Positions 1 through 8,435 are shown, counted from the first letter of the stretch. The stretch is 44,963 nt of DNA from Blautia sp. (GCA_030841965.1 JAUUSJ010000013.1:1-44963); one strand, 5' to 3'. Numbers and translations are program-made. The notes: a model not told the origin generated them from the sequence alone.

Positions 1-10
1 TTTGACAAAA

Positions 11-52
11 AGAATCCCGTATTTATGCGGGTTCTGGCGTTTCGCAAACGCC
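11..52. other. Two tandem hairpins at the window edge
   Basis: Positions 11-35 can fold with AGAATCCCG facing CGGGTTCT. Positions 36-52 form a perfect seven-pair hairpin (GGCGTTT, loop CGC, AAACGCC). No T-run follows on the plus strand. On the minus strand the first hairpin is followed by TTTTTG, so it could be a terminator for a gene left of the window on that strand. It could also be part of a leader of the kinase-like gene. A TTGACA at 2-7 has no convincing -10 partner. Confidence 0.45.
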
Positions 53-126
53 TATCAAAAAATAAAACGGAAAGGAGAAGAATAATATTATAGAGGAAGG
101 GATATCCTCGGTGAAAAAATAGTATT

Positions 127-2862
127 GTGAAAGAAATGAGAAAACGTTTACAGTCAGGAAATAAAATCAAAATTGGAGATATGACGATATGCATTGATAG
201 AAGCGATGAAGATGCCAAAGGAAGTACATGTCTTGTATATGAGGGACATATGGAAGATACGAGAGGCATTATTGTAGATAATGAGGTTATTGTAAAGGAA
301 TTTTATCCCGCATCCAATTTAGAGGATAAGTTTGATATAAAAAGAGAGGGAGAGAGATTAGTTGTCTCAGATAAGACGAAGAAAGATTCCGAATATAAGA
401 TGAGACTTAGACAGTTTGAGGCTGGATTTGAGATGCAAAAAAAGCTGTCGAAATCGAATATGATGGAAATCTTAGTAAAGCCATATTTTTATGGGGCATA
501 TGGGGATAGCTATTATTTGGTGTCAGATATTCACCTTGGAAAATCGATGGAGAAAGTTGTCTTTTCTAGTTTGAGAGAAAAATTATTGGCTGTGATATGT
601 GTGACAGATACAATCTCCATGCTTCATGATAGTGGCTATATTATGATTGACTTTAAGCCAGAAAATTTACTGTGGGTGGAGGCGACAAAGAGAAATAAAA
701 TTGTCTACTTAATGGATATCGATAGCGTATTATCCTATGAAAATATGGAACAGATACAGTATCAAGATATTCGCTACTCCGAAGTTTACGTCGCACCGCA
801 GCTAAGACAGTTTATCCAAATCTGCCGTACGGAGCCGTATCAGTTTAGGGATAAGAGGAGAATTTATTTGACTCCAAAGATAAATACTTATAGCATAGGA
901 GTATATTTATTCGAGCTTTTATTCGGTCGAATCCCCAAAAAGGATGACTATAAGAAGATAGAACAAATATTAAAAGAGGAATATATAGCCGATACGATAA
1001 ATACGGATATAGACTTGAAGGAAAGAGAAGCGCTGAAAAAAATAGCAAAGATTTTAAGAAAGGCGTTGAGTCAAAGACCATTACATCAATATTCATCTGC
1101 GCAAAAATTATTGGAAGATTTAAATGAGGCGTATGAGATTTTGACCTCTAATTTATATATTCCAAGAAGACAGATGGAAAAGGCAAACGCCGCATTTGCG
1201 ACTTATAACCTGTTGGAAAAACATCCCCTTTACCTATATTCGTCGGAAGGGGAAGATACTGGATTTGACGAGCAGTGCAGAAGCAATCATCTTCCGCTAG
1301 AAAAGAAAAAACTCCAAATTTTGGATATTACAATTGTGGGAAGTCATTCTTCGATGAGAAAAGCAATGTTACAAAATGTCATTTCTATCGGACAGATGTT
1401 AGACAGTAAGCTAAAGATTCATTTGGTGGCAGAAGATACGAAAAAGTTTTGGCGACAATTCACGAGAGAAAATCCAGAGCTAAAAAATATAGTTGCGTGG
1501 AGCCAAAATGGGGAATCTGTTCATAGCGATATAGATTCATTCCTCAGTGATGAACCATTTGCCTATATCGATTGCATACAATATCAAGATATAAGAGAAG
1601 AACAAAAAAAGATAAATCGACTAATCGAGCAAGGATGCAGATATTTTGTCCTGCTTGAAGAAGAGGAAGAAAAGAATAATAAGCTGACAGAAAGTCTAGC
1701 GAAAACTATTGCAAAAAAACAAAGAGAAGAAGAATATTTTATCGGATATTTGCAGTATGATTTTTCCTCTAATTCTGCTAATATAAAAGAGAGAGATGAT
1801 TTTTTGGCTCATTTTATTAATATGGAGAGGGAATCTAATTTTTCCTCTCATTTTGTCAATGAAGAGACGGAAAAAAAGTATGATGATGATATTACCCTAT
1901 ATCCGATTAGTGCCTATAATCTCTCAGACACCTACCATGAAAATATATACAAAGAAAAAGTTTTTAAAATGGCATTGAAAGTACATGAATATTATTTGGG
2001 AGAGTATGAAATATCAAAAAATAGGGAGAAAATACTCGCAAAGCAATTATATCAGGACGTGTACAGTATGGAATCGAGTGAGAGAACGGCAGTACATAGT
2101 CTATATAAATTAGCGTCTATCGGAATTTATGATAAGACATGGAGCAATATGAGAGAGTTTGAGTCCATGATAACGGGAAAAGATGAAACTGTCTTTTCCA
2201 AACTTTCTTGGTTAGAACACCGCTCGTGGGTTGCATATATGGTTACACATGGAGCCGTCTCTGTCAGAAATTTGGAGCAGATAAAAGAGTACGCCTATAA
2301 AAATGGAAATGACTGGAAAAACAAAACGGGAGATGCTTTGCATATCGGGCATCCATGTATTCGAGCCTCGAGGATGGAAAAAAAGCTCACTGAATATACA
2401 AACTGGATGGAGATAGAAGATAGGATTGACAGTTTAGAGCTAGACCCCCTCGATAAATGTAGCTATGAAGTGTGGAGCGCAATCCGAGATATTGTGTTGG
2501 AGAGAGAGGGAAAAATTGCGGATATATTCCATAAAATGATAGAGGCGGGCAAAGCGGATGAAAAATCAGGTCAATATAATGGATATCTTTTGGATATAGA
2601 GGAGATAATGGAGGGAGTACAAGAATGTATCCATCTTATTAAAGCAGGGGAGATAAAATGTGATTTTGATAGGAGAAAAACGATACAATATAGTATGAAA
2701 AAATTGCAAAAAAGCGCTGAGATAAGCGAAAATATCAGAAAATATATAGAACAATTAAGGCAAGAAATAGCTCCAGTTTTAGATTATTTTTTGGACCGAG
2801 ATTTTAAATTGGCAGATGAAAAAATGGTGAGGGCTGTACTAGATATTGCGTTTATAAGTTAG
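127..2862 (+). CDS. Protein-kinase-like fusion protein with Rossmann-like and RyR-like C-terminal regions
   Basis: The N-terminal ~340 residues look like an STK-type kinase: a probable ATP-anchoring Lys57 (IVKEF), a catalytic-loop-like DFKPEN at 175-180 in which the usual HRD is replaced by MID, and a DID at 197-199 where DFG is expected. D175, K177, N180 and D197 are all kept, so catalysis is possible. About residues 400-560 resemble a Rossmann-like nucleotide-binding region (ILDITIVGSHSS). The motif WLEHRSWVAYMV near residue 695 resembles the conserved box of bacterial RyR-type domains. I assign those two regions by pattern only. No membrane segment is visible. The start is GTG 127 or ATG 136, and neither has a strong ribosome binding site. 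It stands ahead of the TerD and TerY genes further on, and kinases are classic partners of such systems. Kinase-like fold is fairly sure; substrate unknown. Confidence 0.75.
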   Translation: MKEMRKRLQSGNKIKIGDMTICIDRSDEDAKGSTCLVYEGHMEDTRGIIVDNEVIVKEFYPASNLEDKFDIKREGERLVVSDKTKKDSEYKMRLRQFEAGFEMQKKLSKSNMMEILVKPYFYGAYGDSYYLVSDIHLGKSMEKVVFSSLREKLLAVICVTDTISMLHDSGYIMIDFKPENLLWVEATKRNKIVYLMDIDSVLSYENMEQIQYQDIRYSEVYVAPQLRQFIQICRTEPYQFRDKRRIYLTPKINTYSIGVYLFELLFGRIPKKDDYKKIEQILKEEYIADTINTDIDLKEREALKKIAKILRKALSQRPLHQYSSAQKLLEDLNEAYEILTSNLYIPRRQMEKANAAFATYNLLEKHPLYLYSSEGEDTGFDEQCRSNHLPLEKKKLQILDITIVGSHSSMRKAMLQNVISIGQMLDSKLKIHLVAEDTKKFWRQFTRENPELKNIVAWSQNGESVHSDIDSFLSDEPFAYIDCIQYQDIREEQKKINRLIEQGCRYFVLLEEEEEKNNKLTESLAKTIAKKQREEEYFIGYLQYDFSSNSANIKERDDFLAHFINMERESNFSSHFVNEETEKKYDDDITLYPISAYNLSDTYHENIYKEKVFKMALKVHEYYLGEYEISKNREKILAKQLYQDVYSMESSERTAVHSLYKLASIGIYDKTWSNMREFESMITGKDETVFSKLSWLEHRSWVAYMVTHGAVSVRNLEQIKEYAYKNGNDWKNKTGDALHIGHPCIRASRMEKKLTEYTNWMEIEDRIDSLELDPLDKCSYEVWSAIRDIVLEREGKIADIFHKMIEAGKADEKSGQYNGYLLDIEEIMEGVQECIHLIKAGEIKCDFDRRKTIQYSMKKLQKSAEISENIRKYIEQLRQEIAPVLDYFLDRDFKLADEKMVRAVLDIAFIS

Positions 2863-2988
2863 ACGAGAATATTTATAATTTTAGCCATAGAAGATATATT
2901 TGGTTTATATTCGATAGCAAAACTTTTGCTGGAATATTTCATTTTATTTAGAAGAAAGGTTTCGTTCAGAAGGAAGGAGAAGAGAAAA

Positions 2989-3537
2989 TTGAGAATGGCG
3001 ATAAAAAAAGAGGGGAAAATGGTAAAGGCTTACGAACTTGGCAGAGAAACTGCGGTGGAGAAAAAACTGATAGAGGAAGGGAAAATGATAAAAAAAGAAG
3101 ATGGGATATATGAAATATTTTCCCAGGAGGCGATAAATGGACAGGGAGAGATGGCAAAGAAGGGAGATTTTTTCAAGCTAGATTCCTCTGGTAATCCTTA
3201 TCCAAATAGTCGGGAGTTTTTCTTAGAAAATCATCAAATGGTAGATGAGGAGAAAAATGAATATATCCAAAAGGCAAAACCAGTTGGGTACTATATAAAA
3301 GAAGACGGGATGACAGAGGAAATCAATTTTTTAGTGGAGAAAAAGGGGTTGATAATAGACCCAAAAAGTGATGAGAGATATTATACTGCCTTTTTATGGG
3401 GAAGTAATCTATCTGCGGCGAGAGATGCAGTTGTTCTTTTTTATAATATTGATAGAGATGAGAATGGAGAGATAGTAGATATCGACTATAATTTTGTGGA
3501 AAAAAATGAGTTTCAGAGGGTATATGAGATAATGTGA
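2989..3537 (+). CDS. Small cytoplasmic protein resembling the PGDYG family
   Basis: A protein of 183 residues without signal peptide or membrane segment. I start it at TTG 2989 because AGGAAGGAGA at 2971-2980 lies 8 nt upstream. ATG 2995 is the alternative, and an open frame reaches back to TTG 2926 without a ribosome binding site. The middle part (GEMAKKGDFFKLDSSGNPYP, then EFFLENH) resembles the GD-Y/F-K-D-G-YP pattern of the PGDYG family, whose function is not well defined. It follows the kinase-like gene by 126 nt in the same direction and may be co-transcribed with it. The very basic N-terminal extension in the longer frame is probably not translated. Gene is likely real; function unknown. 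Confidence 0.6.
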   Translation: MRMAIKKEGKMVKAYELGRETAVEKKLIEEGKMIKKEDGIYEIFSQEAINGQGEMAKKGDFFKLDSSGNPYPNSREFFLENHQMVDEEKNEYIQKAKPVGYYIKEDGMTEEINFLVEKKGLIIDPKSDERYYTAFLWGSNLSAARDAVVLFYNIDRDENGEIVDIDYNFVEKNEFQRVYEIM

Positions 3538-3704
3538 ACCACTCAGTAATAAGTTAGCGAGCTTCTTGTTTTAGCTACAGTTGCTTGGTCAATACGAAAG
3601 AAATAGTATTGCTAAGTCTTATTTTGATACAGTATCTAAGGATTTAAAGCGGGAAAAATTCTATTATTTTTTGGGAAAAAGGGAAATATGAATAAACCTA
3701 AAAA

Positions 3705-3733
3705 TTGACGAGTTCACAAAAAATACATATAAT
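3705..3733 (+). promoter_or_regulatory. Near-consensus sigma-A promoter for the YARHG gene
   Basis: TTGACG at 3705-3710 and a perfect TATAAT at 3728-3733 are separated by 17 bp. The start codon of the YARHG gene lies about 54 bp beyond the -10 box. The spacer holds TTCACAAA eight bp before the -10, a combination that recurs upstream of the nitroreductase gene. Confidence 0.75.
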
Positions 3734-3786
3734 AAAGTCAATAAGCGAGCAACGAATAAACAAAGCTTTATAAGGAGGAGGTTATT

Positions 3787-4458
3787 ATGAAGATAATGAG
3801 AAAAGTAATAGCTACAGCTATGGCATTGACTTTTGTATGTAGTATCATGCCAGCAAACGTAGAGGCAGCGACAAGAGTAAAAGAGATTACTTGGAGAATC
3901 GTGTACACAGAGGAAGATGATTTTTATTTCTGTCCAGACAGTGATTGGAGATATCTCACGGAAGATGATATCGCATATTTATCTGCCTGGGAGATTAAGT
4001 TAGCGAAAAACGAAATTTATGCAAAGCACGGCAGATTATTTAATAACTCAGACATCCAGGACTATTTTGATTCTAAATCTTGGTATAGAGGAAGAATCGA
4101 GCCAGAAGATTTCAATGAAAACGTATTAAATAAATACGAAGTAAAAAATGTACAGTTCTTAAAGAAATACGAATCTTCAAGCAAGACGGTTTCAGGATAT
4201 GATTCTTATTTCTTCTATAATAGCGATGACAGATATTTGACCAAGAGCGATATCAGAAACCTATCTGCCTGGGAGATTAAGTTAGCGAAAAATGAAATCT
4301 ATGCGAGACATGGAAGAAAATTCAATAATTCCAAGATACAGAGCTATTTTGATTCAAAGCCTTGGTACGACGGAAGAATCTCACCAAGCGATTTTGATGA
4401 TGATGTGCTAAACGATTATGAGATGGAAAACGTGGAGTTTTTGAGTAAATATGAATAG
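3787..4458 (+). CDS. Secreted protein with two YARHG domains
   Basis: The 223-residue product starts with a signal peptide (MKIMRKVIATAMALTFVCSI, likely cut after NVEA near residue 27). Two homologous units of about 75 residues follow, roughly 57-130 and 145-222. Each carries the YARHG hallmark: the helix SAWEIKLAKNEIYA, then HGR.F.NS.IQ.YF and a W-Y-.GRI segment (KHGR in the first unit, RHGR in the second). YARHG is a small domain of exported proteins in Firmicutes and is thought to act at the cell surface, but its ligand is unknown. AAGGAGGAGG immediately upstream supports ATG 3787. A consensus promoter upstream and a strong terminator downstream make it a single-gene unit. Family assignment is sure; role is not. 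Confidence 0.92.
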   Translation: MKIMRKVIATAMALTFVCSIMPANVEAATRVKEITWRIVYTEEDDFYFCPDSDWRYLTEDDIAYLSAWEIKLAKNEIYAKHGRLFNNSDIQDYFDSKSWYRGRIEPEDFNENVLNKYEVKNVQFLKKYESSSKTVSGYDSYFFYNSDDRYLTKSDIRNLSAWEIKLAKNEIYARHGRKFNNSKIQSYFDSKPWYDGRISPSDFDDDVLNDYEMENVEFLSKYE

Positions 4459-4465
4459 AGATTGA

Positions 4466-4521
4466 AGAGGGACGATTAGATGAAAAGTATATATGCTGTC
4501 AATCTAATCGTTCCTCTATTA
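4466..4521 (+). terminator. Terminator after the YARHG gene
   Basis: AGAGGGACGATTAGAT at 4466-4481 pairs with ATCTAATCGTTCCTCT at 4502-4517 (one G-T wobble in 16 pairs), followed by an AT-rich tail. The left arm is identical to that of the hairpin at 39765, about 35 kb away. Confidence 0.8.
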
Positions 4522-4598
4522 TTTATTTTATAAAAATGCATGATATATCTGATAACATAAACAGCGATAAGTGAATAAGAAGCAAGAGGAGAAAAAAT

Positions 4599-4937
4599 AT
4601 GGTGAATAAAGATTTTAATTCTTTAGATATTCCAGTGCTTTGCAAAAAAAGAACTGGAAAACGGCTAAAATACTTTATGGAAAAAAATAATTTAAAACCA
4701 GTGGATATTCAAAAATATTTAGGTTTAACATGTGTTCAAACAGTATATCGATGGATGGAGGGAGTAAATATCCCAAGCATTGATAATTTGTATGCGTTAA
4801 GTTGGCTTTTTCGTGTAAAAATAGATGATATATTGGTGGGAAATAGAAAAGAAATTCCACAATATATTTCAAATAAGCGGAATGCATTACACTTAATAAT
4901 ATATTATGAGAAATTGCAGGGTAAATTGGTGGGGTGA
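4599..4937 (+). CDS. XRE-family helix-turn-helix regulator
   Basis: A protein of 112 residues with one Cro/CI-type helix-turn-helix at about residues 18-80. The region has the usual pattern: GKRLKYFMEKNNLKPVDIQ, the recognition part QTVYRWMEGVNIPS, and the closing LYALSWLFRVKIDDIL. No ligand-binding domain is fused; the last ~30 residues are short and basic. AAGAGGAG with a 6-nt spacer supports ATG 4599. It is separated from the YARHG gene by a terminator and from the next gene by a promoter, so it is probably transcribed alone. It is the only clear DNA-binding regulator in the window, so it might act on one of the repeated promoter elements, but nothing shows that directly. Confidence 0.85.
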   Translation: MVNKDFNSLDIPVLCKKRTGKRLKYFMEKNNLKPVDIQKYLGLTCVQTVYRWMEGVNIPSIDNLYALSWLFRVKIDDILVGNRKEIPQYISNKRNALHLIIYYEKLQGKLVG

Positions 4938-5019
4938 GTGACGCTGACAGTATGAGTAAAAAACGATTGATACATATGAATGGATTTAACTAACACTATC
5001 TTTTTGAATTTTGAATTCA

Positions 5020-5048
5020 ATGACAAATCCTAATAGAACAGTTATAAT
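5020..5048 (+). promoter_or_regulatory. Promoter for the SSSSS-motif / radical SAM unit
   Basis: ATGACA at 5020-5025 (five of six matches to TTGACA) and a perfect TATAAT at 5043-5048, spacer 17 bp. The first gene of the unit starts 37 bp after the -10 box. Confidence 0.7.
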
Positions 5049-5085
5049 TTTAATATACAAAATATTAAAGTTGGAGGATAAAATC

Positions 5086-5466
5086 ATGAAGATAAGAACA
5101 GATTTTGTGACAAATTCAAGTAGTAGTAGTTTTGTTCTTGCAAGGAAAGGAGAGCTTTCAAACGAACTTAAAGATTGCATTATTAACTTTGTTTTACAAG
5201 AAATGCTAGGAGAAAGGATAAGGATGCTCACTCCAGACAGTACAGAAGAGGACATAGAGGAATTTTTTGATGAGGGATATATTTATCTTGAAGACGAAAT
5301 GGAGCGAGTTCGTAAGGCGTTGAAAGAAGGAAAAACGATTTATGGCGGTTGGGTTAATTTTGAGTGTAGGAATAGTTGTGCGGATTTACTTGAAGATCTA
5401 TGGAACCAAATGGAAAAATATGGAGGAAATGAGTTTGAAGTAATTGACGGTGATCTCAGTTATTAA
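5086..5466 (+). CDS. Small acidic protein with N-terminal FVTNSSSSSF motif
   Basis: The start is set at ATG 5086 because GGAGG at 5073-5077 lies 8 nt upstream. The open frame reaches back to 5011, but that stretch contains the promoter. The 126-residue product begins MKIRTDFVTNSSSSSFVLA. A short N-terminal K-R-x-FV(T/S)NSSSSSF block recurs in many otherwise unrelated bacterial and phage proteins; I know of no established function for it. The rest is acidic with predicted helices and no membrane segment. Its stop codon overlaps the AAGGAG of a 21-codon ORF, which in turn overlaps the radical SAM gene, so the three form an operon. The product could be the substrate of the radical SAM enzyme, which is inference from position only. 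Confidence 0.8.
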   Translation: MKIRTDFVTNSSSSSFVLARKGELSNELKDCIINFVLQEMLGERIRMLTPDSTEEDIEEFFDEGYIYLEDEMERVRKALKEGKTIYGGWVNFECRNSCADLLEDLWNQMEKYGGNEFEVIDGDLSY

Positions 5467-5476
5467 GGAGATTAGT

Positions 5477-5542
5477 GTGGAAAATAAGTTTTTATTACTA
5501 TTTATGCCTGTAAAAGACGAAAGGAATAGAAGATTGATATGA
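5477..5542 (+). CDS. Possible 21-residue peptide translationally coupled to the radical SAM gene
   Basis: GTG 5477 has a good ribosome binding site (AAGGAG at 5465-5470, 6-nt spacer). The frame reads 21 codons and stops at TGA 5540-5542, which overlaps the ATG of the radical SAM gene in an ATGA junction. The peptide is hydrophobic in the middle (KFLLLFMPV) and basic at the end (ERNRRLI), and it has no cysteine. Two readings fit: a RiPP-type precursor peptide for the enzyme that follows, or a coupling leader that lets ribosomes reach a start codon with a weak site of its own. The coupling geometry is visible; the peptide's role is not. Confidence 0.45.
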   Translation: MENKFLLLFMPVKDERNRRLI

Positions 5543-6621
5543 GGATAAGAAGGGAAAAAGATTTCATATCATGTTTTGATGAAAAGAAAGGAAGATATAT
5601 TCGGACAGGGATTATAAAGGATGGAAAAGATATAGGTATCGATCCATTTATGGCGTCGTTTCCCGAATTATTGGATATTGGAATTATGGGGCATTGTAAG
5701 CATGGACAAAAAGGTCTATGCTTACAGGCAGGGATTGAATGTTATCAAGATGGCTTACGTAAGAGAAATGCAAATATGACATTGGAAGATTTCGAGAGTA
5801 TAGCCAAACAATGCAAGAGACAAACATATCAGTTTGCTCTAGGTGGTCGTGGTGATCCAGACCAACATGAAAGTTTTAAAGAGATTCTCGAAATTTGTCA
5901 GCAGACAGGAATCACACCTAATTTTACAACTTCTGGTTTGGGTCTGACACGGGAGATTTCAAAGCTTTGCAGTAAGTACTGTGGAGCGGTTGCAGTGAGT
6001 TGGTATCGAAGTGAGTATACACAGAATGCGATAAATTTGTTACTTAAAGAAGGAGTTAAGACAAATATACATTATGTTCTATCTAGGAATAGTATCAAAG
6101 AAGCGGTGGAGCGCTTAGAATCTTGTACTTTTCCAGAAGGAATTAATGCAATCGTTTTTCTTTTGCATAAACCAGTTGGGTTAGGTAGAAGGAAAAGTAT
6201 GATTACTATGGAAAATAAAGATTTTCAAAAATTGATTCATTTGGTAACCTTGGGAAAAACTAAGTATAAGATTGGATTCGATTCATGTACAGTGCCTGCT
6301 TTGATAAATAATCTAAATGTTGTAGATATAGATAGCCTAGACACATGCGAGGGTGCTCGATGGTCAGCATATATTTCTTCTGACATGAAGATGATGCCAT
6401 GTAGCTTCGATAATGAAAAAATGAGATGGGCGGTTGACCTTAGAAGTCATACAATTTTAGAGGCATGGAATAGCAAAGAGTTTGAAAATTTCCGTGAATA
6501 CTTTAGAACAGCCTGTCCAGATTGTGTAAATCGAGAACAATGCAAAGGGGGATGTCCAATTAGCCCTGAAATAGTTCTTTGCAAGAAAAAGCAGTATGTC
6601 AAGGGAGATTTTGCAGATTAG
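5539..6621 (+). CDS. Radical SAM/SPASM protein, possible peptide maturase
   Basis: The 360-residue protein has a radical SAM barrel followed by a SPASM-type C-terminal domain that would bind extra Fe-S clusters (cysteines in DTCEGARW, MPCSF, ACPDC, EQCKGGCP). The expected SAM-cluster motif is atypical: Cys53, Cys61 and Cys67, a C-x7-C-x5-C spacing instead of C-x3-C-x2-C, in GHCKHGQKGLCLQAGIEC. A glycine-rich strand FALGGRGDPD near residue 110 replaces the common GGEP. SPASM proteins usually modify peptides or proteins through carbon-centred radicals. The start overlaps the stop of the 21-codon ORF by ATGA. The two upstream genes are the natural substrate candidates. Enzyme class is well supported; substrate and product are unknown. 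Confidence 0.88.
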   Translation: MRIRREKDFISCFDEKKGRYIRTGIIKDGKDIGIDPFMASFPELLDIGIMGHCKHGQKGLCLQAGIECYQDGLRKRNANMTLEDFESIAKQCKRQTYQFALGGRGDPDQHESFKEILEICQQTGITPNFTTSGLGLTREISKLCSKYCGAVAVSWYRSEYTQNAINLLLKEGVKTNIHYVLSRNSIKEAVERLESCTFPEGINAIVFLLHKPVGLGRRKSMITMENKDFQKLIHLVTLGKTKYKIGFDSCTVPALINNLNVVDIDSLDTCEGARWSAYISSDMKMMPCSFDNEKMRWAVDLRSHTILEAWNSKEFENFREYFRTACPDCVNREQCKGGCPISPEIVLCKKKQYVKGDFAD

Positions 6622-6655
6622 AAACAATAATTTACAAAAAATTCCAAAAATCACA

Positions 6656-6684
6656 TTGACTCTATTATATTCCTATGATAAAAT
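6656..6684 (+). promoter_or_regulatory. Promoter of the Rpn-type gene
   Basis: TTGACT at 6656-6661 and TAAAAT at 6679-6684 with a 17-bp spacer. A TG (6676-6677) just upstream resembles an extended -10. The gene starts 46 bp after the -10 box. Confidence 0.6.
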
Positions 6685-6730
6685 ATTACTAAAAAGAATG
6701 GAATTTATATAGAGGCTGGAGGTAGATTCG

Positions 6731-7699
6731 ATGGAGAATAGCAAGAACAGCAACCTTCAAGTTGTCAGTACACCTTATGATGATGTATTTCGAACATTAT
6801 TAAATGACTGTAGTGAGTTGATTCTTCCTGTTATCAATGAAGCCTTTGGTGAGCATTATACAGGAAGAGAAAAGATTGTGTTTCATCCAAATGAGCATTT
6901 TCTTGACCAGCAGGATGGCAATGCTGACAAAAAGATTACAGATAGTAGTTTTACTGTAATTGGAGAGAAGGAAAAGCAGTATCTATATGAATGTCAAAGT
7001 ACGTCGGACAGCAGTATGCTAGTACGTATTTTTGAGTATGCCACACAGATTGCAATTGAGCAAAAGGAATTAATTAAACATAAACTCAAAGTGAGGATTC
7101 CACATTGTGCTGTATTATTTTTGAGAAGTACAAGAAATACTCCAGATAAAATGGAGATAGAGATAGAAACATCAGGAGGGAGAGTAAATTTTGATGTGCC
7201 TGTTACGAAGGTTCAAAGGTATTCTTTGGTTCAAATATTTGAGAAAAAATTGCTTTTTTTGATTCCATTTTACATTTTTACACATGAAAAGAAATTTGTG
7301 ATATATGATGAGGATGAAGAAAAGCTAAGAGAATTAAAAGAGGAGTACATAAAAATTATGAATTATCTTGATAAACTTTCGGCAGATGGTGAAATTACCG
7401 CATATATAAGAAAGACGATTATAGAAATGAGTAATAAAGTACTTGAAAATATAGCTCAAAAGCATGATAAAGTTAAGAAAGGGGTGTTAGATGTAATGGG
7501 TGGAAAGATTTTGGAATATGAGGCAAAGACTATTTTGAACGAAGGAAAGAACGAGGGCAGAAAGGAAGGCAGAATGGAAGAAAAAAAAGACACTGTTCTA
7601 AATCTCTATCGTATGGGAATGCAAGAAGATTTTATTGCAAAAGCAGTCAATATTAGCGTGGAACTTGTGAGACAGTGGATTGGTTTAGTGAATGGATGA
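6731..7699 (+). CDS. Rpn/PD-(D/E)XK family nuclease, transposase-like
   Basis: A 322-residue protein of the Rpn (recombination-promoting nuclease) type, related to the PDDEXK transposase_31 group. Visible landmarks are the N-terminal YDDVFRTLLNDC, a DSSF strand near residue 75, and ECQST near residue 95, which supplies the E-x-Q catalytic pair of a PD-(D/E)XK nuclease. A charged helix with GRKEGRMEEKKD near residue 280 and a short helix-turn-helix-like tail (MQEDFIAKAVNISVELVRQW) are typical of the family. Members are scattered and often multi-copy in gut clostridia, and some promote recA-independent recombination. AGGCTGGAGG upstream supports ATG 6731. It has its own promoter and terminator, so it is probably an independent mobile-like cargo gene. 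I see no flanking inverted repeats. Confidence 0.87.
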   Translation: MENSKNSNLQVVSTPYDDVFRTLLNDCSELILPVINEAFGEHYTGREKIVFHPNEHFLDQQDGNADKKITDSSFTVIGEKEKQYLYECQSTSDSSMLVRIFEYATQIAIEQKELIKHKLKVRIPHCAVLFLRSTRNTPDKMEIEIETSGGRVNFDVPVTKVQRYSLVQIFEKKLLFLIPFYIFTHEKKFVIYDEDEEKLRELKEEYIKIMNYLDKLSADGEITAYIRKTIIEMSNKVLENIAQKHDKVKKGVLDVMGGKILEYEAKTILNEGKNEGRKEGRMEEKKDTVLNLYRMGMQEDFIAKAVNISVELVRQWIGLVNG

Positions 7700-7747
7700 T
7701 GAGAAGAAATTCTCTTGTCATCTAAGAGGGAATAGAAAGTAAGTGAA

Positions 7748-7799
7748 AATAGTGTCTAAAATTCAAGAGTTAAAAAAGAATTTTAGGCGCTATTTTTTT
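7748..7799 (+). terminator. Terminator after the Rpn-type gene
   Basis: AATAGTGTCTAAAATTC at 7748-7764 pairs with GAATTTTAGGCGCTATT at 7778-7794 and runs into TTTTTTT at 7793-7799. Confidence 0.85.
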
Positions 7800-7814
7800 A
7801 TGAGGACACGATAA

Positions 7815-7840
7815 ATTCACAAAGAGCCTATATAATAAAG
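7815..7840 (+). promoter_or_regulatory. Likely promoter of the nitroreductase gene
   Basis: TATAAT at 7831-7836 is preceded by ATTCACAAA and followed by AAAG. The same block, TTCACAAA then TATAATAAAG with a similar gap, occurs at the YARHG promoter (3712-3737). No good -35 hexamer is seen at 17 bp, so the TTCACAAA element may be an activator or alternative contact. Confidence 0.5.
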
Positions 7841-7910
7841 CTAAGTTAATTTGTCAATCAAAAGTTAGAAATGAGATAAAAAGGATATTTTTGAAAGGAG
7901 AAAAAAGAGT

Positions 7911-8435
7911 ATGAGTGAAGTAATAAACAATATCATAACAAGAAGGAGTATTAGAAAATATAAACCAGATATGGTTCCAAGAGAAGTGATAGATGAGATT
8001 ATCAAAGCGGGAACCTATGCTGCAACAGGACTGGGAAAACAGTCGCCGATTATCATTGCTGTCACAAATAAAAAGCTAAGAGATGAGCTTTCTAAGTTAA
8101 ATGCAGAAATTATGGGGGCACCAGGAATGGATCCATTTTACGGAGCGCCAGTTGTGCTAATTGTTTTGGCGGATAAGAGTCGTCCAACTTATATTTATGA
8201 CGGCAGTCTTGTGATGGGGAATCTAATGCTAGCAGCACACGAGAAGGGACTTGGAAGCTGCTGGATTCACAGAGCCAAAGAGGAATTTGAGCTTCCAATT
8301 GGAAAAGAAATTTTACACTCTCTCGGCATTGAGGGAGATTATGAGGGAATTGGTCATTGCATTTTGGGATATGTGGACGGAGAAGAGCCAGAAGCGGCGC
8401 CGAGAAAAGATTCTTATGTGTATTATATAGAATAG
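7911..8435 (+). CDS. Nitroreductase family protein (FMN-dependent NAD(P)H oxidoreductase)
   Basis: A 174-residue single-domain protein with the nitroreductase signature at its start (ITRRSIRKYKPDMVPREVID, where R-R-S-x-R-x-Y/F binds the FMN phosphate). The later GSCWIHRAKEEF and LGIEGDYEGIGHCILGY match the FMN and dimer-contact strands. Such enzymes reduce nitroaromatics, quinones or flavins with two electrons from NAD(P)H. The physiological substrate cannot be read from the sequence. AAAGGAG upstream supports ATG 7911. It lies between a terminator and the structured-RNA region, so it is probably transcribed alone. It looks like an ordinary chromosomal gene, not part of the nearby conflict-like cluster. 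Confidence 0.93.
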   Translation: MSEVINNIITRRSIRKYKPDMVPREVIDEIIKAGTYAATGLGKQSPIIIAVTNKKLRDELSKLNAEIMGAPGMDPFYGAPVVLIVLADKSRPTYIYDGSLVMGNLMLAAHEKGLGSCWIHRAKEEFELPIGKEILHSLGIEGDYEGIGHCILGYVDGEEPEAAPRKDSYVYYIE

